In this document: piece after piece, positions 7,551-16,131 of the stretch
Layout of the letters: the number at the start of each line of letters is the position of its first letter
Numbering within the stretch: the first letter of the stretch is position 1
Assembly (NCBI GenBank): GCA_013215145.1
Contig: JABSRP010000026.1
Span: 62,001 to 126,000 of the forward strand
Direction: 5' to 3'
DNA: 64,000 nt
DNA from: Pseudobacteriovorax sp.
Lineage (GTDB): Bacteria; Bdellovibrionota_B; Oligoflexia; Oligoflexales; Oligoflexaceae
Program-made: the position numbers and the translations under genes
Notes under the pieces: generated by a model
Database searches by the model: none
Told to the model about the DNA's origin: nothing
Seen by the model: only the letters and a program-made list of their open reading frames with translations

Positions 7551-10436
7551 ATGAAAAAAAAGTACGACAAAGCGGGAAAAATCATGAAGCATGTTTTATT
7601 ACTCGGTATTTTTGCTTGCCTCGTAGCGGTTAGCTGTGCCAAAAAAAGACCTGTGGAACGGGTCCCAGATCCAGATAGCAGCCGATGGGCTAAAGGCGCC
7701 TTTGAAGATGGAAAGAACTGGCTCTACAAAGTTACTATCGTTAAGAACGGTGCGAATAGCGCTTTTGGTTTTGTTGGTCTTCAAAGCGAAATGAGACTCG
7801 GACGCTTTCGATTTACAGAAACTAAACTAGAGTTTCTTTCAACTACGGATATCTACGGAACCGATCAAACCACTGAGAAAGTAGTCAATTCATGGTCAGG
7901 CACGCATTCAGATTATCACCAAGCCGAGGTAGGCGGTCGCGTCAGCAACGTTGAAACAGAAAACAACGAGATCTCATGGAAAGATAAAAACTTTTTTGTC
8001 GTAGACTGGACAAATGCAACCGTATCCGAACGTGATAGTTTTGGCTATGGTACCTACAGCCCATGCTTTACCAAAACAGCAAGTCGAGTTGTGGATGATA
8101 GCGAAGAGATTACTCCGGAACATATTACATTTACAGTTGCTGTCGACTACAAGTTCGAGAGCCAAAAATGTCTCGATCAAACAGCGTTTTTCAACCAAGA
8201 AAACAGTGTCACCCTACATTATAAATATTCCTTTATCCCAGACCCAGTAGATTCCACCTACCAACCCTACGTTTATACCGGTGAAATTGATCCACTCATG
8301 AAAAAATACGGATACTTTAACAGCTTTGTGGCCAGAGTAGGTGCAGACAACAGGCAAACCAACACCTTTCTTATGAATCGCTGGGATCCAGAAAAAACCC
8401 ATACATTTTATTTTACTGAGAACTTTCCAGAAGAGTATAAATGGATTTATAACGACCCTGAATCGGGTATTATGGCCAGAACGAATCAGCTATTTGAGCT
8501 CAATAAAATTAAAACTAGATTCGAGATAAAGGATAACACCGGACAAAAATTCGGCGATCTGCGCTACTCCTTTATCAATTTTATTACGGAACCAGAAAGA
8601 AGTGCGCCACTCGGTTATGGTCCTTCCGATGCCCACCCCCTAACGGGCGAGATCATCGCCGCCAATTCTATGATGTGGACATCTGCCCTCAAACCCTATG
8701 TGCAGCTATATCGCGATGAGGCTGCTATTTCAAAAACACAATATGATACCTCCAGTATCTACCGAAACATGTCGTCGGTGTTAGGACTCGGACCAATCGA
8801 TTGGACTGCTTCTGCGAGATTTCTTGAAAATCCCGACTTTGGGTTTTTCTATCGTTATCTACTGCCAGAGTTTACATATGGTAGACAAGGAAATGGGTAT
8901 ACTTTCCAAGACAATCCCTATGAAAATCTATTTAAAAATGAAAAGCTCATGACTGTCGCAAGTAAACTAAACTTTCAGCAGGAAATGCAGACTTCAATTT
9001 ATTCTAAAGATGAAACTATCCGGAAGCAACTGGATTACTATGCTCAATCCAACAAGCTAGCGGGGAATGAAACGACGGTATATTATTTAGAAGACGCTAT
9101 GACAGCAAGTGGTGGTTTTCAAAGTCTTCCAACAGATATTTCCGATCAGAGTATCATCGATGACATTCTTTACCGTACGGCAATACATGAATTTGGTCAT
9201 AACTTGAACCTTAGACATAATTTTTATGGTTCAGTGGATGCTCAAATTAATCGAAGGCCGGGGGAAGACTTATCCAAGAAACTGACAACATCTGTGATGG
9301 ATTATCTAGCGCTTTCTGACGAAATCGGATTGGACAGAGACTGGGAAGTTTACGATAAAGCTGCCCTCGCTTTTGCCTACTCCAGCGGGGAGGTAGATCT
9401 AGCCAATAATGTAAACTACAATTACCTATATTGCACGGATGAGCATCGTACCTGGAACCCATTATGTAATGCCTTCGATCAGGGTTCTACCCCTACAGAA
9501 GTTGTCGCTAATATGATCAAACGCTATGATAGTAGCTATGCGAGAAATAATTTTCGATACGATCGAGCTTTTTGGGATACAAGATCCTATGAAGGTCGCG
9601 CTTTCGGTACCATGTTTGATATCAAGAAAATTGTAAAACTCTATCAAGAGACCTTTACACTAAGTCAGGTGGAAAACGAACTCGCCAACGTCGCTCTTAT
9701 TAATGCCACCGTAACAAATACAATCACAAATGCGATTCGCAGCGATATTACGGAGGCAACAAAACTTGCTGCTGCCTTCTACTATTCTGTCATTACTCAA
9801 ACTAGCCTTGAGCGCCCCTTCACCGATAGTTATGATGACTTCACCGGTCAGGTACAAAGACTCGGAATCTATCCCGATAAGTGGTGGGCGCAAAGATTTC
9901 TCCTGGGAGATGACTCATTTCCCCTCGATCCGAACAATGGACAGATTCCTGTATCATTTATTAGCCTTCGAGACGATCCGCAGGTTGGACCAGTCATCGA
10001 CAAGATCCTCCTGGATATATTCGTCAAATCAGGTGATGCCTACGTAGGCTTCGACGACTTTGGAAGACTCCTTTACGCAAACAATGCCGCAAGATACTTC
10101 GACTTCGAGGGAAGCCAGGGGGCTATCGACCTCATGAAAGTCGAATGTTTTAGCCCTACTAGCTTTCAAGCTGCGTTTAATACGGATCCCGATGGTCTAC
10201 CATCCTCGGCCAGCAAGTTTACGCCTAACTTCGCCGGCGCCACAGCAGCCGACCCCTATTTCCGCGATAAAGGGGAAATTGTCACTCTGAAAATCAATAG
10301 CGATATCTATGTAGCCTCAACCGGCAGCAACAAATATTCCGCGGGACTCATGGAAGCGAACGACTTAAATGGCGTGCTTAACATGCACTTCATCTATAAA
10401 AACTTTACAACTAACGAGGTTTCCCGTTGTTTGTAG
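7551..10436 (+). CDS. Zinc metalloprotease-like lipoprotein (metzincin-type HExxH)
   Basis: This is a large exported protein. The zinc site is HEFGHNLNLRH, encoded at 9186-9218, with His at motif positions 1, 5 and 11. That is the metzincin spacing, with Asn where Gly is usual. A likely Met-turn, TSVMDYLA, lies about 35 residues on. Large zinc-dependent proteases with an HExxH...HNF site and EcxA-like C-terminal regions occur widely in delta-proteobacteria and Bacteroidota, and this fits that group. A signal ends in a lipobox-like VAVSC. Possible starts are ATG 7551 and ATG 7584; the second gives the cleaner signal peptide. It is probably anchored in the outer membrane facing the periplasm or surface. 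The substrate is unknown. Confidence 0.78.
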   Translation: MKKKYDKAGKIMKHVLLLGIFACLVAVSCAKKRPVERVPDPDSSRWAKGAFEDGKNWLYKVTIVKNGANSAFGFVGLQSEMRLGRFRFTETKLEFLSTTDIYGTDQTTEKVVNSWSGTHSDYHQAEVGGRVSNVETENNEISWKDKNFFVVDWTNATVSERDSFGYGTYSPCFTKTASRVVDDSEEITPEHITFTVAVDYKFESQKCLDQTAFFNQENSVTLHYKYSFIPDPVDSTYQPYVYTGEIDPLMKKYGYFNSFVARVGADNRQTNTFLMNRWDPEKTHTFYFTENFPEEYKWIYNDPESGIMARTNQLFELNKIKTRFEIKDNTGQKFGDLRYSFINFITEPERSAPLGYGPSDAHPLTGEIIAANSMMWTSALKPYVQLYRDEAAISKTQYDTSSIYRNMSSVLGLGPIDWTASARFLENPDFGFFYRYLLPEFTYGRQGNGYTFQDNPYENLFKNEKLMTVASKLNFQQEMQTSIYSKDETIRKQLDYYAQSNKLAGNETTVYYLEDAMTASGGFQSLPTDISDQSIIDDILYRTAIHEFGHNLNLRHNFYGSVDAQINRRPGEDLSKKLTTSVMDYLALSDEIGLDRDWEVYDKAALAFAYSSGEVDLANNVNYNYLYCTDEHRTWNPLCNAFDQGSTPTEVVANMIKRYDSSYARNNFRYDRAFWDTRSYEGRAFGTMFDIKKIVKLYQETFTLSQVENELANVALINATVTNTITNAIRSDITEATKLAAAFYYSVITQTSLERPFTDSYDDFTGQVQRLGIYPDKWWAQRFLLGDDSFPLDPNNGQIPVSFISLRDDPQVGPVIDKILLDIFVKSGDAYVGFDDFGRLLYANNAARYFDFEGSQGAIDLMKVECFSPTSFQAAFNTDPDGLPSSASKFTPNFAGATAADPYFRDKGEIVTLKINSDIYVASTGSNKYSAGLMEANDLNGVLNMHFIYKNFTTNEVSRCL

Positions 10437-11356
10437 GAATTAAGGGACTAATGGGAGCGTTGAGTCTTGTCTTTGTGACAAGCTCAGCAGCGGCTCAAGA
10501 CATCCCTGCTGAGGAGCAAAAGGAGTCGCCTACAACCGAAGAGCCAGCTCCTTTGGAGACAGATGGCCTGGAGCTGACGACAACCCTAGATGAACCCAAG
10601 CCAAAAACTTACAGAATTAGTGGAAATTATCGGTTCACCTCCGACTTTAGAGGCGACAATCCACTAAACTCCTTCAGCGTCGCCTTAAACATGACCTGGA
10701 ACGATAAACTGTCCTTTGGATTGAGTCAGGCATTAACTCAAAAAATATACTCATACGCCACTGAGGATCAGGTGACGGCCAACGACAGCGTTCTCAGTGC
10801 TCGGTACAATGCTGGTACGTGGCTAGGCCTGAACCACAGCTTGTCGTCTAGTTTCACGATCCCTATTTCACGAAACACAAGGCGCAATCAGAGCTATTCA
10901 ACATTTTCGGCTGGTTGGTCTGCGAGCCATTCTCCCGTCGAAAAACTGTCCCTTACCTATGGTGTAAACGGAAGTTTGTACACGTCCAAATACCGATCGA
11001 CACCCTCATCGGGAGGTCGCGGAGGATCGCCTTTACCGATTAGTTCCTTCGGTTTTTCTCACAGCGGATCTTATGCCCTAGCAGAAAAACTAAGCGGGTT
11101 CTACTCTCTCGGAAACTCCCGGGTTTGGTACTATGACCTTTCCTTAGATCGCAGTGGAATCGCTATTTCAGAGGTTCCGGACGACCTTTTTTCGGCAGGT
11201 CTGGGACTTTCCACTCCCCTGTCTAAGGAAATCTCTACTTCGATTGGTTATTCAAAAGGCAATGTTATCAATCAAGCGGGGACCATTGATTTTGCCATTT
11301 TTGATGAAGATATCGCGTTCTGGTATGTATCCATTGGCTACAGTAAGCCCTTTTAG
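10427..11356 (+). CDS. Outer-membrane beta-barrel protein of unknown function
   Basis: The predicted product has a signal peptide ending near SSAAAQD. A Pro/Glu-rich linker follows, and then alternating amphipathic strands up to a C-terminal phenylalanine (SIGYSKPF), the usual BAM-recognition ending of barrel proteins. The start is TTG at 10427, inside the end of the protease gene (10-base overlap), with GAGG placed 7 bases upstream; an ATG at 10451 would leave a poorer signal sequence. The overlap implies translational coupling to the metalloprotease. The barrel family is not recognised. Confidence 0.72.
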   Translation: MFVGIKGLMGALSLVFVTSSAAAQDIPAEEQKESPTTEEPAPLETDGLELTTTLDEPKPKTYRISGNYRFTSDFRGDNPLNSFSVALNMTWNDKLSFGLSQALTQKIYSYATEDQVTANDSVLSARYNAGTWLGLNHSLSSSFTIPISRNTRRNQSYSTFSAGWSASHSPVEKLSLTYGVNGSLYTSKYRSTPSSGGRGGSPLPISSFGFSHSGSYALAEKLSGFYSLGNSRVWYYDLSLDRSGIAISEVPDDLFSAGLGLSTPLSKEISTSIGYSKGNVINQAGTIDFAIFDEDIAFWYVSIGYSKPF

Positions 11357-11464
11357 TCTCAGACAAAGCCGTCGACTCAAAAGCCTTTTTTGCTTCAATC
11401 TATAGACAATCCTCTCAGAAGCAGTCATTATGACAATTGAAAAAAAAGTAGATATATCGCGCCA

Positions 11465-11494
11465 TTGAGCTATAGTTTCTAATGCGGATAGTAT
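11465..11494 (+). promoter_or_regulatory. Candidate sigma-70 type promoter for the winged-helix gene
   Basis: TTGAGC (11465-11470) and TAGTAT (11489-11494) are 18 bases apart. Each matches the consensus at four of six positions. Transcription would start near 11501, which favours the ATG at 11530 over one at 11482. Confidence 0.4.
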
Positions 11495-11529
11495 TAGTAT
11501 GGTGTGAATTCGATGACTTGGGAGATAAT

Positions 11530-12474
11530 ATGGCATTTGAGGATTTTATTGCAGATTCGGGCCTAAAAATCCTTGCTATGGCGCGTTTGAGCGAATGTGA
11601 GTACAGCATCGTCCTCTACCTTCTGAATTGCTCTGTCTCGGGATTACATCAGCTTATTACCACCGAACAAGAGTTCTCTTCCCTAATTGGTTACGATGAA
11701 GAGACATTGGACAAGGCTATTACCGCACTTTCAGACCGCAATATCATTATTGTTAAACACGGGGAACATCATCAGCCTGCAGACAGACGGAGCATACGAG
11801 TTGGCATACAATACGACACCCATGCTTGGCATTTGAATTTTGATGCTGACGTCACCTCACAGGATGCTGTTGTGTTTCCCTTCCGTCGCGACGGTAACCT
11901 AAGAGTTTTGCAACCAGGTGGTGATTTCGGAGCAGAAGCCCCCCCAACTATCAAGCACCCCATCCCAACTTGGAAACGGATAGCTGAAGCTTTTTTTACG
12001 GGTCGCGATGACGAGGAAATTAACGTCGAGAAAACGGAAAGAGACGCTAAGGTTCTTATCGATACCCACCCAGTCGACCAGGTATTGATCATGATTCGCC
12101 ACTTTGGCGATCGCATTCCAACCCTCAGTCTACTGGCTTCTTCTTGGCAGCATTATCAATCGATCTATGAAGAAGAGACCAATAAGGTTAGCCTAATGGA
12201 AGCCAGGCACAAACACCACGAAATGGATCACAGATTGAGGGATAGCGTCGACCTCTTACTCAAACAAAAGTCATCACTCAAACTAAATGATGAAGAAGTC
12301 AAGGTACTAGAAATCCTATACAATCACCGGCACCCTCGTCGGCAGCTGTTTTGGGCATTCCAAACTAGATCTCGATATCCAAACTTGAAAAAGTTTTTCT
12401 CGGATAATAGTCATTTGATGCTACCAGTGACATCCACTGGCGCTATTGTAAAAAAGAGACCGCATCAAGACTAA
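11530..12474 (+). CDS. Predicted winged-helix-like protein of unknown function
   Basis: This start is chosen because GGAGA sits 5 bases before the ATG; a reading frame from 11482 is longer but has no ribosome site. The N-terminal 100 residues show a helix-rich pattern (TEQEFSSLIGYDEETLDKAI, then a short basic beta segment) like a winged-helix 'replication initiator/regulator' fold. The middle is Pro-rich and the C-terminal third is helical and charged. No enzyme motif is visible. It stands alone between the envelope operon and a convergent gene. It could be a DNA-binding regulator; the function is not known. Confidence 0.6.
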   Translation: MAFEDFIADSGLKILAMARLSECEYSIVLYLLNCSVSGLHQLITTEQEFSSLIGYDEETLDKAITALSDRNIIIVKHGEHHQPADRRSIRVGIQYDTHAWHLNFDADVTSQDAVVFPFRRDGNLRVLQPGGDFGAEAPPTIKHPIPTWKRIAEAFFTGRDDEEINVEKTERDAKVLIDTHPVDQVLIMIRHFGDRIPTLSLLASSWQHYQSIYEEETNKVSLMEARHKHHEMDHRLRDSVDLLLKQKSSLKLNDEEVKVLEILYNHRHPRRQLFWAFQTRSRYPNLKKFFSDNSHLMLPVTSTGAIVKKRPHQD

Positions 12475-12490
12475 ACACTATACAGAACTG

Positions 12491-14842
12491 TTAGGAAGCC
12501 GCTGAAAGTGGCCGCTCTGGCTGGAACAACTTCACCCCGTCGACCTCGATAATGACTCCTCCATCGGCGGGTGTGACGACAAAGCTCTTGCCATCTATGG
12601 AAAACGCCTTAGCGTTATCAATCTGACTTAACTCGATGTCAATGTAAGCCCCTGTTGCAAAAGTCAAATGGACTTTTCCGGGGGAAAACTCAACCCCACA
12701 TAGAGTAAAATCCCCTCCTCCTGGAAGGGTTCTCAGGGCAGGGGGCGGCGCAGAGACCTCACGACTTGCCAGTTCGCTAGTTTCATCTTCCAGCTCTTCA
12801 TCCAAATCGTCTAGGTCTATTTCATCGGCATCAAGATCATCGGCAATGGAATCTAGATCCTCGTCAACCAGATCTTCTAAGGAGTCTTCCTCTATATCTA
12901 CTTGCGGGATCTCCTCAATCTCGTCTGCTGAGACCTCTACAATGTCGTCTTCAGCGTCTAATGCATCTGAAGCCGCTTCAATTTCGGGACTATCAGGATC
13001 GATTTCATCGGATAGGGCGGAGGTATCTTCCGACAGCAACTCTAAAGCAGAGTCACGGTCCTCTTGATTAGCATCAATATCATCTTCAACAGCAAGGATG
13101 GCTGACTCTTCATCAATCCCAGCAATGATTTTAGACTCAATGGACTCTTCATCGTCGAGCTCGTCGTCACCCACATCAACGACATCGTCATCGACTGAGA
13201 ATGACTCTTCGCTTTCTTCCTCGGGAGCTTCGCTGAACGTAGCGGTATCGTCAGGCAACTGCGGATTTTGATCTTCACTAGCAGCAACCTCCGGGGGTGC
13301 ATCGTCTTCAAGAGCAAATGCTTCCTCGGCGGAGACAGACTCCATAGGCCCTGGGTCAGGAATATCCTCTTCAAAATCACTCTCTTCAGCGATCTCCAAT
13401 TCTACATCATCAGACAACTCGTCTTGATTTGGAGTTTCAGGGTCTTCTAGGGTAATGTCATCCAAACTATCATCTACGTCTTCATTGATGGCTATATCAT
13501 CGATTTGACTATCGTCGATTCCGCCATCTTCGATCGATATGGCCCCTAAATCATCGTCATTGGCCTCAAGAGATAGGTCCTCATCCATTTCCTGAGCTTC
13601 GGGAGCTGCCAATTCCGATTCGGGCAGGTCTTCTGCAGTCTCTAGAAGGTTCAAATCTGAGTCGTCAGTCTCTAGGTCGTCTAGCTCTTGAGGGTCATCA
13701 GCAGCAGCCACCGGTTCAGAAGTTTCACTGTCGGGCTCTTCCGAAATTTCACGATCATTCATTGCACTGTCAGCAAGATCATCTTCCATTTCTGCCATGC
13801 CATGGTCATCGTCTGATAGCTCAAGTTCGTTGATATCGTCTAGATCGCTGTCCGATAAATCTTGAGGCTCAGCGATATCTTCTTTTTCATCGACAGACCC
13901 AACAGCAGTCGGCGCGCTTTCTTCATCAAGATCTTCCAGATCTTCCGACAGCTCCAGATCCTCTGTCATGTCTAGACCTTCTATGTCACTCGTATCTGCG
14001 TCTAGCTCATCAGATGAGGTGCCAATATCGTCCTCCAACGAGCCTAAGCTGCCATCTTCGGAATTTGCTAGCTCTTCGTCGGTGTCTATACCTAAGTTTT
14101 CCTCATTCTCAGACGGGTCAACCTCATCGGCATCGTTTTCCAGGTCAGAGCTTAGGTCGTCAATACCCGTATCCAATAAGCTTCCATCATGAGCGTCCTG
14201 ACTATAAGGTGCCAAAGCCTCTACAAATGCATTGACACCAGCTCGCTCAAGGACATCATGGAGAGATTCATCGTCTTCAGCCATGGAAGAGTATAGGGTG
14301 ATGACCTTAGAAAGAAGGGCGGAAACTTCTCCAGGAGGAACACCTTCTGCCATAAAAGCCGCAAACTCGGGAACCTGAGAGTTTTTGCCTCCCAACGATA
14401 TGCGATAACCAGATGACTCACCCACAACTGCAATATCCAATGTGTGACATGGGGTGCAGCATTGGTAGCAACCATTCACACCTATTCTGAGAGGTGACTC
14501 TAGTTGAAGAGATTCCAAGCTTTGGCTCAGTTCCATCGCGGTCCCAAGAGCGTCTTGCTCATGCTCTTCGCATAACTCTCCCAGACAGGAAACCGCCTGA
14601 TGAAGCCCATCGCGATAGTTGCGTAAAGTTAATCCACAGTCAGTTAGACAGGATGTCACATTAGGAATGCTTTCCTCGGGGACAAAAATACCTAGTCGCT
14701 GGTCTTCGGTGGCTTTCGCGACAGCAATCCCTTCGTCACAGAGTTCTGCAATTTTTTTCAATTGGGTAGCGTTGTAGACACCCCCAGGAGCCTCCAGCAG
14801 GACGAATACATTGCCGTTTTTCAATTTAAATAACTGACTCAT
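12491..14842 (-). CDS. Siroheme nitrite/sulfite-reductase-like half-domain fused to a long Asp/Glu-rich region
   Basis: The ATG at 14842 has GAGG at good spacing; a further 34 in-frame residues upstream look non-coding. Residues 1-185 resemble one ferredoxin-like/4Fe-4S half of nitrite/sulfite reductases. C86 and C91 fall in the first Cys pair region (C-x4-C rather than the usual C-x5-C), and GVNGCYQCC with C125 and C129 matches the second C-x3-C pair, followed by an LDIAVVG segment. About residues 222-700 are almost wholly Asp, Glu, Ser, Ala and Leu. The last 75 residues form a small beta-rich domain. Cluster binding is plausible but unproven. With only one half-domain it is unlikely to be a complete reductase. 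Confidence 0.7.
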   Translation of the reverse strand: MSQLFKLKNGNVFVLLEAPGGVYNATQLKKIAELCDEGIAVAKATEDQRLGIFVPEESIPNVTSCLTDCGLTLRNYRDGLHQAVSCLGELCEEHEQDALGTAMELSQSLESLQLESPLRIGVNGCYQCCTPCHTLDIAVVGESSGYRISLGGKNSQVPEFAAFMAEGVPPGEVSALLSKVITLYSSMAEDDESLHDVLERAGVNAFVEALAPYSQDAHDGSLLDTGIDDLSSDLENDADEVDPSENEENLGIDTDEELANSEDGSLGSLEDDIGTSSDELDADTSDIEGLDMTEDLELSEDLEDLDEESAPTAVGSVDEKEDIAEPQDLSDSDLDDINELELSDDDHGMAEMEDDLADSAMNDREISEEPDSETSEPVAAADDPQELDDLETDDSDLNLLETAEDLPESELAAPEAQEMDEDLSLEANDDDLGAISIEDGGIDDSQIDDIAINEDVDDSLDDITLEDPETPNQDELSDDVELEIAEESDFEEDIPDPGPMESVSAEEAFALEDDAPPEVAASEDQNPQLPDDTATFSEAPEEESEESFSVDDDVVDVGDDELDDEESIESKIIAGIDEESAILAVEDDIDANQEDRDSALELLSEDTSALSDEIDPDSPEIEAASDALDAEDDIVEVSADEIEEIPQVDIEEDSLEDLVDEDLDSIADDLDADEIDLDDLDEELEDETSELASREVSAPPPALRTLPGGGDFTLCGVEFSPGKVHLTFATGAYIDIELSQIDNAKAFSIDGKSFVVTPADGGVIIEVDGVKLFQPERPLSAAS

Positions 14843-14989
14843 TCCAGCCTCAGCGAATTCTTTCCTCTTTGAAGGACCTTTCGGCGAGAATGAATAATGC
14901 TTTAGCGATGCCCTGCTTCCTAGACACCACCAAAGCCGCAACATCCTAATAATATGTCAGAATTTTAAACTTGGAAGGTATCTGCTAAA

Positions 14990-15892
14990 TCAGTTTAAAT
15001 TTTCTAAATAGTCTCTTAGTCGTTGATTCAGCAGTGCTTTTGAGACCCAAAAGGTTTCAGCAAGCTGACTCACAATATCGATGCTGCTATCGATTTTCTC
15101 TACTTCAGTTCTAAGCACCTTTGCAGGAATGAGCAACATTCCCGCAAAAATATTAGATTGAATTTCTATGACTTCCTTGGGAGATTGGCTTACGGCTTTT
15201 GCTACCGAGTGCCCGATTTCACAGAGGTACTTATAAAGTTCTTTAGCAATTAGAAACCTGATATAAGGCCTCATCTCGTCGCCTTTGTAGTGAATTTCTA
15301 CGGCCTCATCGCCTCCAGACTCAGGCTTTTTCACAATAATCCCTGTAGAAACTTCAGAGCTGGAAATCAAATTGATGTTTGGGAAAAGCTGGAAAACTTC
15401 AGGAATATAGATTGGAGCTTCGGAGAAATTGCCCATTTCCAAAATCTCATTTGCAACAGCAGCCACCGCTGGTCTGTTAATGTCAAATAGCTCTTCAAAG
15501 CTCTTGATCTCGGAGTCTTCCTGCCATTTTCCAGGATTTTTGAAGTAGTCTTTTTTAAGGGTATCTAGAGATTTACCTGTAAGATTAAAGCTTCCATATC
15601 CTCGGAATTCAAAGACAGCTTCCTCGAGGTCTACCTTACCGCTTGCTATGTCGATGAGCAGACGTTCATCAATATTCAGATGATCCGCAATACTCTTTAG
15701 TGTGGCTAAAGCTCTGATATTTTTCTTGCCTTTTTTCCAGTGACTGCAATCAGCTGGATCGTAACCAAGAATGGCACCGACGTCTTGGTCAATGACCTTA
15801 ACATTCCCTTCGTAGCGGATTTCGAGTGCTTCTTTACAAAATCTAAAGAGTGTTGCTGAATGAGGATATCGGTTAGCTTCAACCTTTTTCAT
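14990..15892 (-). CDS. XRE-type transcriptional regulator with degenerate ImmA/IrrE-like domain
   Basis: The ATG at 15892 has GGGAG 6-7 bases upstream; the frame continues 32 codons further but without support. The N-terminal part contains a helix-turn-helix of the cro/C1 kind (DQDVGAILGYDPADCSHWKKG). The C-terminal part has the layout of ImmA/IrrE (COG2856) proteins: a helix at RFLIAKELYKYL where active members have HExxH, and EIQSNIFAGMLLIP where they have the downstream Glu and Pro. Both zinc-binding histidines are missing, so peptidase activity is unlikely. It may sense a ligand or partner and control transcription. No partner gene overlaps it. Confidence 0.72.
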   Translation of the reverse strand: MKKVEANRYPHSATLFRFCKEALEIRYEGNVKVIDQDVGAILGYDPADCSHWKKGKKNIRALATLKSIADHLNIDERLLIDIASGKVDLEEAVFEFRGYGSFNLTGKSLDTLKKDYFKNPGKWQEDSEIKSFEELFDINRPAVAAVANEILEMGNFSEAPIYIPEVFQLFPNINLISSSEVSTGIIVKKPESGGDEAVEIHYKGDEMRPYIRFLIAKELYKYLCEIGHSVAKAVSQSPKEVIEIQSNIFAGMLLIPAKVLRTEVEKIDSSIDIVSQLAETFWVSKALLNQRLRDYLENLN

Positions 15893-16038
15893 GGTGGCTC
15901 CCAAGGTCTTCGTAGGGTAAATCACATGACATCTGTACAGAACCGTCAACGACAGGATTCCGGTCATTTGCCTCGTATAGGTCCCCAACCAAAATAATTG
16001 TGGAACGATACTAAGTATGTGTTGGGTTTTCCATTACA

Positions 16039-16067
16039 ATTAGAAACAATTTTTACAGGATGGTCAA
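16039..16067 (-). promoter_or_regulatory. Sigma-70 type promoter for the XRE/IrrE-like gene
   Basis: On the minus strand TTGACC (16062-16067) and TCTAAT (16039-16044) are separated by exactly 17 bases, each five of six to consensus. Transcription would start near 16031, giving a leader of about 140 bases. Confidence 0.6.
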
Positions 16068-16131
16068 GTGTTTGACGCATGAAACATATCTAAGCCTGTA
16101 GGATTTGGCCCCTAGGAACTGCGATACTGTA

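Noticed and set aside
12846..14235. Several Ser-rich plus-strand frames opposite the acidic region
   Set aside because: They are reverse readings of repeated GAT/GAA-type codons, not genes.
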